DNA of 64,000 nucleotides from Alisma plantago-aquatica (taxonomy: Eukaryota > Streptophyta > Magnoliopsida > Alismatales > Alismataceae), in NCBI GenBank assembly GCA_963693085.1, contig OY856410.1, positions 889,403,835-889,467,834 on the forward strand, in the 5' to 3' direction. Made by a program: the position numbers and the translations under genes. A model generated the notes under the pieces. The model ran no database searches. It saw only the letters and a list, made by a program, of their open reading frames with translations, and had not been told where the DNA came from. Positions within the stretch are counted from its first letter, which is position 1, and each line of letters begins with the position of its first letter. This document shows positions 47,938-58,296 of the stretch, in pieces.

Positions 47938-49790
47938 AGGTGACAATCATCTTGGGGAGACCTTTCTTAGCCACAGCTGATGCCGTGATCCATGTGAGGA
48001 TGGGGACCACGTATGTTACATTCATGCACATGAAGATCAGGTTGAACATTTTCAAGTCTTCTACGACAGCCGAAGTAATAGGGGCCACCGAAGAAGATTG
48101 TTATTTGGTGGAATGCCTAGATGAGATTGTTGAAGAGTTCCTACCCGCGTGGATTGAAACTGCTACTCAAGGTAGAGGTCTTGAACCAATTGTTGAGTTC
48201 CCTGACGACGATGATGAGGATGATGAAGAGTGTGAGCTAGCCTTAGTGGTTGCAAGCCAGGACCTCTCGTCTATTTCTACACCTTTGAAAAACTCCCTTG
48301 AAGCACCCCCCGTTCTTGAGTTGAAAAAACTTCCTGAAGGATTGAAGTATGCTTTCCTTGGCTCAAATGACACCCTCCCGGTGATCATTTCCTCCATTCT
48401 CTCTCCTGAGAAAGAAGATGCTTTGATGAAAGTCTTGAGGAAGAACATCCAAGCCATTGGATGGTCTATTGCTGACTTGAGAGGGATTGACCCCTCCATT
48501 TGTGTGCATCGGATATACTTAGAAGAAGATGCGAGACCGACCCGTCAAATGCAAAGAAGGCTAAATACAAAGTTGAAGGACGTTGTAACTCAAGAGGTTG
48601 TAAAGTTGCTCGATGCAGGGATCATCTATCCCATTTCTGACAATACATGGGTGAGTCCCATCCAAGTTGTGCCCAAGAAGGGCAGGATTACAGTTGCAGA
48701 AAATGTCGATGGTGAGCTTATGCCGGTGAGAGAACAATCAAAGTGGAGAATGTGTGTGGATTACCGGAAGCTCAATGAAAAGACAAAGAAAGATCACTAC
48801 CCACTTCCTTTTCTTGATTAGATTCTAGAGAGACTGGCTGGGCAGAGTTTCTATTGTTTTCTGGATGGATACTCGGGATATTTTCAGATTGTTGTGCATC
48901 CAGTGGATCAAGAAAAGACGACATTCACTTGTCCAAGTGGTACATTCGCCTACCGGAGAATGCCATTTGGGTTGTGCAATGCCCCTTCCACTTTCTAGAG
49001 ATGTGTAACCTCAATCTTCGCTGACATGCTTGATTCGTCGCTTGAAGTCTTCATGGATGATTTTTCAGTTTTCGGGAAAACTTTTGATGAATGTTTGCTA
49101 CACTTGGCTGCTATTCTGGAAAGGTGCGTGAAAGTTTGCTTAGTTCTGTCTTGGGAGAAGAGCCATTTCATGGTGCCCGAGGGCATAGTTCTTGGCCATA
49201 GAGTTTCTAAAGATGGCATTGAAGTCGACAAGGCCAAAGTGGGCCTCATCTCCACCCTTTCTGTTCCTTCCACCGTAAGACATGTCCGATCGTTCTTGGG
49301 ACATGCGGGCTTCTACCGTCGTTTTATTAAAGACTTTAGCAAGATATCAAGACCTCTTTGTCGATTGCTTGAAAAGGATGTTGAATTCCAATTTGATGAC
49401 AAATGTGTTGAAGCCTTCAGTCATTTGAAAGAGAGGCTCATTTCTACTCCTATCATGCAACCCCCGGATTTCTCTTTGTCGTTTGAGATCATGACGGATG
49501 CATCCGATATGGCGGTGGGGGCTGTGCTGGGTCAACGCATTGGCTGAATTCCTCATGCTGTTTATTATGCAAGCAAAACCTTAGACGATGCTCAAAGAAA
49601 CTATACGACTACCGAGAAAGAGTTGCTTGCAGTAATCTTCGCTCTTGACAAGTTCCGACCGTATCTCTTACAAAACAAAGTGACAATCTACACGGACCAT
49701 GTTGCGCTGAAGTATCTCATGTCCAAGAAAGACTCAAAGCCAAGGTTGATCCGATGGATTTTGTTACTCTAAGAATTTGACATAGAAATT
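47938..49790 (+). pseudogene. Athila reverse transcriptase and RNase H (stop-interrupted)
   Basis: A single frame with no frameshift: the protease end (ILGRPFLATADAV), a variable linker with acidic DDDDEDDEE, then RT with WVSPIQVVPKKGR, WRMCVDYRKLNEKTKKDHYP, FCFLDGYSGYFQI (first catalytic Asp), RRMPFGLCNAPSTF and VFMDDFSVFG at 49,047-49,076 (FMDD in the YxDD position), followed by RNase H ([44 protein letters not shown]). RT and RNase H would copy the element RNA into DNA. TAG at 48,819 and 48,996, TGA at 49,545 and TAA at 49,770 interrupt it. Each sits where the family has Gln or a residue reachable by one C-to-T change. The catalytic residues themselves survive. Confidence 0.9.
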
Positions 49791-51296
49791 GTGGATAAGA
49801 AAGGAATAGAAAATGGTGCTGCAGATCATCTCTCCCGTCTTGATGGACCTTTTGATGTGACAAGTCCAATCAAAGAGACAATGCCACATGAGCAGCTCCT
49901 CCTAGTCTCATTTGTCCAAAAGCCATGGTACAAGCACATAGCGAACTTCCTAGCCAGTGGAAGGATACCGAACATGTGGACGAGAGAGGAAAGCAAGAGA
50001 TTATTTGCTATGGTAAAGAACTACATTTGGGACGACCCTCACCTCTTCAAGTATTGCCCGGACCAACTCATTAGAAGGTGCATTCCGGAGATGGAGCAGC
50101 AAGAAGTCTTATCTATGTGCCATTCCGGAGTTTGTGGGGGTCATTTTGGAGGGAAACGTACAGCCGCCAAAATTCTTCAATGTGGATTCTATTGGCCGAC
50201 TTTGTTCAAAGATGCGCATGACTTTTGCAAGAGTTGCATCAAGTGCCAAAAAGTGGGCACTATCTCCAAGAGGGACATGATGCCTTTATCACCTATTCTT
50301 GTGGTAGAGGTGTTTGATGTTTGGGGGATTGACTTTATGGGTCCCTTCCCTCCTTCTTTTGGATTTGTCTACATCTTGGTTGCTGTCGATTATGTGTCAA
50401 AATGGATTGAGGCTGTGGCAACGAGGACAAATGATCACAAGGTGGTGTGTGATTTCGTGAGATCCAACATCTTTAGCCGTTTTGGTGTTCCAAGGGTTGT
50501 GATTAGTGATGGCGGGAGTCATTTCATTCACCGCACTTTTGAAGGACTGCTAAAGAGACATGGGGTGAACCATCGTGTAGCTACTCCTTACCACCCTCAA
50601 ACGAGTGGTCAAGTTGAGTTGGCAAATCGGGAGATAAAGCTCATTTTGGAGAAGACGGTGCGACCGGACCGTAAGGATTGGTCACTTCGACTCAATAAAG
50701 CTTTATGGGCATATAGGACTACATATAAAGCCCCGATTGGCACTACACCATTCAAGCTTGTCTACGGTAAGAGTTGCCATTTGCCGGTTGAGATGCAACA
50801 CAAGGCACTGTGGGCCTTGAAGAGGATGGACTTTGATGAAGAGAGTGCCAGAATGAGAAGAAAGTTTCAATTGCATGAGCTAGAAGAGATGTGACATGAA
50901 GCCTATGAAATGTCAAAGAACTACAAGGAAAGAACCAAGTTTCTACATGACAAGATCATAAAGAAGAAAGAGTTTGAGCCCGGAAAATGGGTATGGCTGT
51001 ACAATTCAAGAATGAAGTTCTTCCCCGGAAAGCTTCGTTCTAGATGGGAAGGTCCTTACCTTGTCAAGAAGGTGTACCCATCCGGAGCAGTGATCATTTG
51101 TGCAAAAGAAGGAGCTAAGGAATTCGCTGTTAATGGGCAAAGGCTGAAACCTGTCGTTGAAGTCGGCCCGGACAAGGCCAACCAAGACTTTGATGTTGTT
51201 ATGCTGGTAGAAGAAGAATTTGATGAAGAGGAATGCTTAGATGAGGATGAGAAAGGGATCTACTACAAAGATCTCTTGAAAGTTCCAAAGAAATGA
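49791..51296 (+). pseudogene. Athila integrase (one stop)
   Basis: Continues the RT frame: RNase H tail [14 protein letters not shown] zinc-binding region ([15 protein letters not shown], then CKSCIKCQ); DDE core with [12 protein letters not shown] (first Asp), VISDGGSHF (second Asp) and [10 protein letters not shown] (Glu); a C-terminal region with GPYLVKKVYPSGAV and NGQRLKPV. The TGA at 50,892 breaks it between the core and the C-terminal domain, and the frame ends at 51,296. Integrase would insert the cDNA and make the 5-bp duplication seen here. All three catalytic residues are present, and there is no chromodomain, as expected for Athila. Confidence 0.9.
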
Positions 51297-51299
51297 AGG

Positions 51300-52460
51300 A
51301 GCACAACAATCAATAAGCCTGGCTAAAGGCGGTAAATTTAGCGCTAGTGGGAGGCAACCCACATCGTTTGAGACTCTCAACCCTTCTTTTGATACGTTAG
51401 TTTTGTTTTACACAAATACACACACGCACACTTGTGCTTTACAGTTTTTGTTTGAGTTTTGATGATGGCAGGTGATAGACATCAGAGAGAGAGGATCTAG
51501 AAGTTAATCGTGGTCATTAAAACCAAAAGATCATGTTTTGAAGTTTGAATTGAAAAGACAAATCCACCACGGCCGTGGGGCTGGACCACGACCGTGGCAC
51601 AGGCGGCCAAACACGACTGTGGCTCTTTGTCACGGCCGTGGGAATTAAAGCACCAAATTGGCCAAAGTTACAGGTTGTTTTGAAGATCGGCCACGACCGT
51701 GGCGATGGAGAGTGCCAACGACCGTGGTCCCCACCACGGCCGTGTTAAAGAAGGCTGTCCATGACCGTGGGTAACTGCCACGGCCGTGGGAGTTATTGCT
51801 GCATATTGGCCGAAGTTACAGGTTGTTTCGAAGATCAGCCACGACCGTGGAAAGTCGACCACGACCGTGGCGTAAGGACAAAACCACGACCGTGGCGGGA
51901 CACCACGACCGTGGCGAGGTCAGACCGGGGAGTCCTTCATCGACAACATGACCGTGGCACCCGCCACGGCCGTGCTACATAACCCTCACCACAACCGTGG
52001 CGCCACACCACAACCGTGGCCGAACCCGGTTCAAGAAAAAAAATATACTTTTAAACGTCCAAACTCAACCCCCCTCTTCATTCCTTCGTCTTCCACCTCC
52101 AGAAAATGACCGTGGCGGCCAAAGACGACCCCATGCTCCCCATTCACCACCAAATCCACCACAATCCACCCCCTTTTGATCCCCAATCCATCCCAAATCG
52201 ATCCCTAGCCTTCCCTCTCCCATTCCCACCGTCCAATCTCTCCCAATCGCATCTTTATCTCCATTTCCATCTCCATTCCGCCCAGCAGCACCCCCACACA
52301 AAAGCTCCACAAAAACACCTCCATTCTCGCCCAAATCCACCACTAACCATATAACCACCATCCGTACATCACTATCCTTCCATTCTACCCACAAAACCAC
52401 ATCCACAACACCTCTCCCATAAAAATCCGAAAATCACCACATCCACCTCAATTTTCCGTA
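51300..52460. other. Athila spacer between integrase and 3' ORF
   Basis: Non-coding. It contains a second array of CCACG-NN-CGTGG palindromes (51,565-52,115) and a C/A-rich leader-like stretch. TATA-like words occur at about 52,043 (TATACTTTTAAA) and 52,346 (CCATATAACC), the latter about 110 bp before the start codon of the 3' ORF. Confidence 0.6.
51565..52115. repeat. Second palindrome array, upstream of the 3' ORF
   Basis: About eight full CCACG-NN-CGTGG 12-mers and roughly nine imperfect ones, with the same three centres as in U3. A longer unit is also repeated: AAGTTACAGGTTGTTT followed by GAAGATC and then a palindrome occurs at about 51,665 and 51,815. In the LTR the array has a related GGGAATTAAA context. 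Confidence 0.9.
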
Positions 52461-54473
52461 ATGAAGAAGATTGGGAAAGCTATCACAAAGGGGACCAATA
52501 TCCTCACCGGAGGGAAACGGCGTTCTAAAAACGCCTCCTCCGATGTATCCGTCCCATCCCACACCCCATCACCAACCACTTCCGCCCATCACTCCCTCCG
52601 CCGGTCGCAATCGGTGAGCGGATCACACACCCGCTCATCCGATAGCCACCATATCACAGACGCTACCTACGAGGGGGAGGACGAAAAAGAGGAGGAGTCC
52701 ATGGAGGTCGACTTGGACAACTTTATTGATGAACTCGAGCCGGTGGCCGCGAAGAGAAACCCAAAATCAAAAGCGGCACCGTCCTCATCTAGGCTGCCTC
52801 CAAAGCCCACACCACCCCGCCACTCGACTTCTCAGGTGACGGCGAGGCGTGGTGGGCAGCCGCAACTCTCGCGGCAATTGCAGCACGACGAGGAGCAGTC
52901 GGCCCACTGGTACAATTTTGATACCAGATCGGGGTCGCAATCATATGCGATGGAGGAAGAACAAGATAGCAAGGAGGAAGAGGTGGAGCTGGAACTGGAA
53001 GGAGAAGATGTCGTGACATTTTTGGAGGTAGACAGAGAAAGAACCCTGGGCAAAGCACAGGCGGGAGTGTCCTATGGAAGAGGACACAGGCAAAAGAAGG
53101 CTCATCTCATTTACCCCGAGTGCATGACAAGGCGAGTCGTCGCCTCCAGGTACGGTTGCGAGAAGACCATTGAGGATCTTGGAATCAAGGAGATAGTGGA
53201 AACGGGTTTGAAGACAATTGGGTTGTGGGGTGTTCTTTTCACACCCCAACCTACATATCCCACCTTGACCCAAGAATTCTTTGCCACTCTGGAGAAAACA
53301 AAAGTGAGGGGTTGTGATGCACTCAGATTTGCCATGATGGGCAACATGCACACCCTCACTTCCACTGAGCTGAATCCTATCTTCGCCTCTAGTCCTGAAG
53401 AAGCCGTGAAATTAGATGATGGCTTGGTAGAGAGAGACGACACTCTGGATTATGCATATTACTAGAAGAAATTCACGGGCAAAGAGGACTACTACGCGGG
53501 TAGATCAAAAACTGCTGCTATATGTAACCCGCTGATGCGCTATGTGCAGAAGGTCGTGGCAAACACTATTGTGGGGAGGTACGATAATCAAGGCTCCATC
53601 TCCCAAAAGGATATGATTGCCTTGATCGGTATGCACCACAAGACGTACATTGACCTTGGAGTTCTTTTGATTGATCATATGAAGTCCATACCCTACAAGA
53701 GCACAAAACCCTTTGTCATGGGTGGGTTTGTGACTTCTATTGCACTAGCGTTGGGATATGATCTCTCGGGGGCACAAGACGCGATTGAGGCAGAACGTGT
53801 TGACCTCAACTATCTGACGCGTTCGCACACCATAAAAATGAAAGATAAAAGAATGTTTTATTTGACTACAAGTGTGCAGGATTTTGAGCTTGAGCTGCCT
53901 TATCACGCAGAACCCCTTATTTCCATATTGGGACCTAGCAACAGGTTAAGGGAAAAATTGATGGCATGGCAGCTAGACCACCTGAGAGAGTCGTATACTA
54001 GGGGAGCCGCTGTCGTACAGGAAGACGTTGCTGAATCAAATGTACAAGGGCAGGAGCATGAAGCAGAAGAAGCAAGGCAGCCCCGAAGAACTAAAAGGAG
54101 GGATGAGGGGACATCCCAGCTGCAGCCACCCTCAGGGAATGCCTATGACATGGCTACCATCCAGGCGCACCTTGAGAGTATTCAGAAGACTCAAGGTGAC
54201 ATGCAGCTCGTCCAGCAGTACATGTGGCAAGATCAACAGCAAATGCATTACCAGATCAACCACTTGTACCAATACCAACATGCCCAAGCAGCACGAAACC
54301 CCGAATGGGGTGCAGACTTTTGGGGTGGTATAGCTGGACATCCACAGGCGTATCCTCCACCCCAAGATGACTACTGGGGGCACTACTATCAGCACCCTCC
54401 TTCCAGCTCGGCTCCAGACTCAGCTCCTCCTCCAGATCCTCCTCAAATGCCGGACCAGCCACCGCAGCCTTGA
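52461..54473 (+). pseudogene. Athila 3' ORF (unknown function), one stop
   Basis: About 670 codons in one frame starting MKKIGKAITKGTNILTGG. The basic, serine-rich N-terminus is followed by an acidic segment (EEEQDSKEEEVELELEGED), a conserved region (RRVVASRYGCEKTIEDLG, LWGVLFTPQPTYPTL, AMMGNMHTLTSTEL), then SISQKDMIALIGMHHKTY and GGFVTSIALALGYDL, and a Q/P-rich tail. A TAG at 53,463 interrupts it. The position matches the ORF downstream of pol in Athila elements, often called env-like. I see no signal peptide, fusion peptide or transmembrane anchor, so an envelope role is not supported here. The blocks recall the ATHILA ORF-1 family, whose function is unknown. Confidence 0.7.
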
Positions 54474-54474
54474 T

Positions 54475-55845
54475 TCTTCCCCTATCTACCCTAAGCTGTA
54501 GTTTCATGCTGAGGACAGTATGATTCTAAAGTTTGGGGTGGGTAGGGCAGTATGCACCACCCTTTCTCTCTTTCTGTCATTTTGTTTCACCTGGCCAGTT
54601 TGTTTTAGATTTCTGCTGATGTTTTGTTCATTGTTTTTTTGCCTGTCATGCATTTTTGAGTAATTTTTCAAAATTTTTGCATTGCATCTCATGTAGGTTT
54701 TTGCTAATTTTTGCATACTTTAGCTAGGATTTACCTGCTTTCTACCTAAAATTGTGTTTGAATGTGATTTAGTACAATGTGACACATTTTTGGCCAATTT
54801 TGCCCAGATTTGATATCTCTTGTCCAAAAAGCGTGTTTTGACTCAATCTTTACCATATTGAATGAAGTTGCTTATCTTTGACAAATACAAGATGATATGC
54901 TATGATAAAGTGCTATGTGGTATCAACGAGTGACTTCTTACATGCTCGTCACCTCCCTTGGGAATGTGTTGGTTTGTTTGAATTATGATCCGAGCAAGCA
55001 TAGAACGTTTAATGTTTGTGGAGTTACTTGATTGATATATGGATTTCATTTGGTTCGTTCATGTGATGTGATATCTATGGTGAAGTGTCGGACTAGTTTT
55101 CATGCAGGAGACATTATGTGGAAGATTATGCCAAGTGACCCCTCTTTGATCCGACTATTCTTCCACCATCTTCATACCCCTCCGCCTCATAAAAAGATGC
55201 CAAAGTGCACATATTAGCCGTGGCCACCTCCAAAAGTTTGGGGTGACCACATCTTTATCTCCCCGCTTCACTCTATCCACCATGTGCCCTACCTACACCA
55301 AGGGCAAAGAAAAAGAAAAGAAAAAATAAAATAAAAGGATGCTCTTGTTTAAGAGCATTCAAATGAAGAAAAGAAAAGTGTGTAAAAGCACTCCGAATCT
55401 TACAGCAACCCTTTCTTCTCCTTTTATACCCATTGAGCTAGAAAACATCAAATCTAGCTCACTTTATCCCTTTTCCGCAGCCATGTGGGTCATTTGGCAT
55501 AACCTGAAGCATAAGGTTGAAGGCATGAAGGTGAAACGACACTCCTAGTCGTCGGCGATTAACATCATCATGAAACGGTCTACCCGGAACCTTATGGATG
55601 AGGTATTGATAACTTGTACAATCCATACATTATATGTGAAGTTCTTGTGCTCTGTGCTCCCTTCATGGTTGGTTTGTGAAAGTAGAAGAGGAGGGAAGTG
55701 ATTTGCATGTACCTAGTCACCGTTGATCCCATTTAGCATTTGTCGCCCATCATATTGTATTTGTCATATCTTTTGATTGAGAAAAAGGGAAAAGAGACTG
55801 AGTTGGAGCATACTTGAGGACAAGTGTGTTTCAAGTTTGGGGTGG
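54475..55845. other. Athila 3' untranslated region and polypurine tract
   Basis: No gene seen. It is T-rich, with an AAAGAAAAAG-rich stretch near 55,306-55,340. GTTTGGGGTGG at 55,835-55,845, directly before the 3' LTR, is the likely polypurine tract for plus-strand priming. A near copy, AAAGTTTGGGGTGG, lies at 54,529-54,542, and AAAAGTTTGGGGTGACC lies at about 55,232. Confidence 0.65.
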
Positions 55846-58291
55846 TGATCCAACCCTATTATAGGGCTGTATCTCGTGTCATTTTGTGCTTTTATCACAT
55901 TCAAATGCATTAGAATTACATGTTATTTCCCCCAATATGATTGTCATTGCAAATACGCTTATGGATGTTCTTTGCGCTGCTTTCCAGGTACTTGGATCTT
56001 GCTTAGATGGACGAGGGGGAGAGAGGGACCCAAAGAAGGCCCCAAAGTCTCCCTCAACCTATCTCCAGTAGCCAAGACTCATCCCCGAGCAAAGACATCC
56101 GAAATTGACAAAGTTAGAAGAGAATTAAAGAAGTCAAGCCTCACCACGGTCGTGGCCCCAAGGCCACGGTCGTGGCTTTATTGCCAAAGTCCAACAGGTT
56201 GCAACAGGAGAATCCATAGATCGCCCACGACCGTGGCAACCCTGCCACGACCGTGGCCATCAGCACGGTCGTGGTCAGTAGAAGAGAACACGGTCGTGGC
56301 ACTCCGCCACGGTCGTGGGAATTAAATGACCAAAAGCCAAGTTCAACAGGTTCTTCCTCCGAGCCGCCACGACCGTGGCCATCTCGCCACGACCGTGGCC
56401 AAAGACAAGCAAAACGCCTGTGGCCCCTCCCCACGGTCAGCCCAACTCCTCCAAAACGGACGTGTCACCCAACACGTCCGTGGTGCATGCTACCCACCAC
56501 GACCGTGGCACTCCGCCACGGCCGTGGCCACCGCCCTACTTTGTTTTTTTTACCGCTTTCTTCACACCACGACCGTGTTCACCACCCCACGGTCGTCCAC
56601 TACTACCCCCACCACGGCCGTGGCACACCCACCACGACCGTGGTGATCACCTACCCTACACATTTTTCCACTGTCATTCCTATTTTGCCCCCACTTAACC
56701 CTAGCTCCTATATAAGCAATAGATGCTTCTAGGGTTGGTGGAGGACACCTCTAGAGCACCCCTAGCCGCAACCTAGCTGCTTCCTTGCCTCCATTGCTCC
56801 AATCCACCCATTTCCTTGCAATCTACCCCATTTCCATCCACTTTCCACTCATTTCCACCATAGAAACCTAGTTTCTCTAGGTTTCTATCCATAACCCCCG
56901 CCATTTTCATGCACCCCTACACCATTGGAGGAGTGAGGACGGCTACAGCTGCTTGGAGGTGAAGAAGGAGACCACTACATCGAGCTTCATGGCGTTTTCC
57001 CTTCTTCTACCCCTTTCTTTTGTTTCTAGTTTGATTATGTATAGCTAAGCCCCCTTGGGTGGGCTGTTTGGGGCAAAAATGTGACTTTGATACCATGTTG
57101 GGGGAATATAATTTGTAATGAACATATTTCACTTCTATGATGATTGCCTTTGCTTAAATCTCTTTTCCCATAGCTTGTGCATGTAATTGTTGTTTAATTG
57201 CATTAATTGCTTGCCTTGTGATGTTTGAAGACATTTACATCTAGGTTGATTTTGGTTTATGTAGCCATCATAAGATTGGCTCCTAGGACCTTAATTCAGA
57301 TCCCTAGCTAGCCCCCTATCTTCCTACATAATTCCTCTCTTCCTACATGAAAATGTGATCTCTAAGCGACTAGTATAAGTGTGATTAGTGTAATTGCCCA
57401 GGATTTCCTAAAGGCTAAGGTGGCTAGTGGCATGAGGTCAAATATCCTCATCTCTACTCCCATCCTTACCCTTGGTCCTCAATTGACTAATGCCACTTAT
57501 CCTAGAGACCTAGACTTGGTGAGTCCTATGAGAATTACATCTAGCCCTAGTTCTCCAACTAGTAGCATAGAGTACATTCTCATAGCACCCACCTTGTTGT
57601 TTGGTTTGGTAGTCTAGAATGAAATATGCTAATTGCTTATTATGGTGACATCCCCCAATTAATGTCAAGGTCACATTCCCAAACGTCCCACCTCCTTCAT
57701 CTAATTGCTTTAAAACCCTAATTGCCTAGTTTGTTTGTTAATGCTAGTGTAGTTCATTTGCTTTAGTTAACTTAGTTAATTGCCTAGTTTTGTTAGCTAA
57801 GTGGTAATTTAGGTTTTTGATCTTGATTAGTGGTTAACTTAGGTTCTCAATTGCTAGTTGCTTGCTTAGTCTAGTATAGTCTGTTCTTGCTCTTGTTTAG
57901 ATAGCTTGTTAACTCATATTGCTAATTTAGTCTTTTGATAACTTAGTTTCACTTTGCTTTTCCTACTTGCTCGTTTAGTTTAATCAATCAAACAAACCTT
58001 CAAACCCTAAAAACCCTAAGCTCTGCATAAGGAACATAGCTCACGCTTTCCAACTCTAGCACCCCCTCTATCTCCGCGGTTCGACCCCGCATCTTGCCTT
58101 TGATCTATACTACAACAGTACCCCGTACGCTTGCGGGCACATTGTTTTAGTTTTAGTGATAGACTTGATTTGGGACCATATAAATTTCGAAAGGAAGGAT
58201 CCCATCCATCATCCCGTGCCTCCCGACCTCGTGGATTGCACTCGGCCACCCTAGTTGGCCGATGTTGTAACCCCCTAGTGGGAGCGCACCA
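55846..58291 (+). repeat. Athila 3' LTR
   Basis: 2,446 bp, starting TGATCCAACCC and ending GAGCGCACCA, followed by CTAAC. Its palindrome array spans about 56,142-56,643. Relative to the 5' LTR it lacks 24 bp near 56,258 and has 19 extra bp near 56,505, and the net length difference of 5 bp agrees. Confidence 0.92.
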
Positions 58292-58296
58292 CTAAC

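Larger units (their letters stand above)
40454..47940. mobile_element. CACTA (En/Spm) element 2 with 3-bp target duplication
   Basis: The element is 40,457-47,937 (7,481 bp). The ends are CACTACTACAGAAACGGC and, inverted, CACTACTACAGAAATAGC. AGG flanks both sides (40,454-40,456 and 47,938-47,940). Subterminal zones carry GCGTCGGTT/AACCGACGC arrays. It has one 13-exon minus-strand gene (44,795-41,196), a 449-bp tandem repeat upstream of it and a GC-rich block near the right end. It is related to CACTA 1 in gene, layout and 3' hairpin. It retains a TNP2-associated N-terminal segment but no TNP2 catalytic core. Confidence 0.95.
35546..58296 (+). mobile_element. Athila-type Ty3/gypsy LTR retrotransposon with nested CACTA 2
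   Basis: The body is 35,551-58,291, with CTAAC duplicated at 35,546-35,550 and 58,292-58,296. The LTRs are 2,451 and 2,446 bp and nearly identical. The order is LTR, tRNA-Asp primer site, gag, protease, [CACTA 2 insertion], RT, RNase H, integrase, long spacer with palindromes, a 3' ORF, polypurine tract, LTR. Without the CACTA the element is about 15.3 kb. The Athila assignment comes from the tRNA-Asp site, the KAVTTLRSG and DLGSSVNLMPYD motifs and the extra ORF after integrase. The coding regions carry many stops, so it is not autonomous. Confidence 0.92.
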
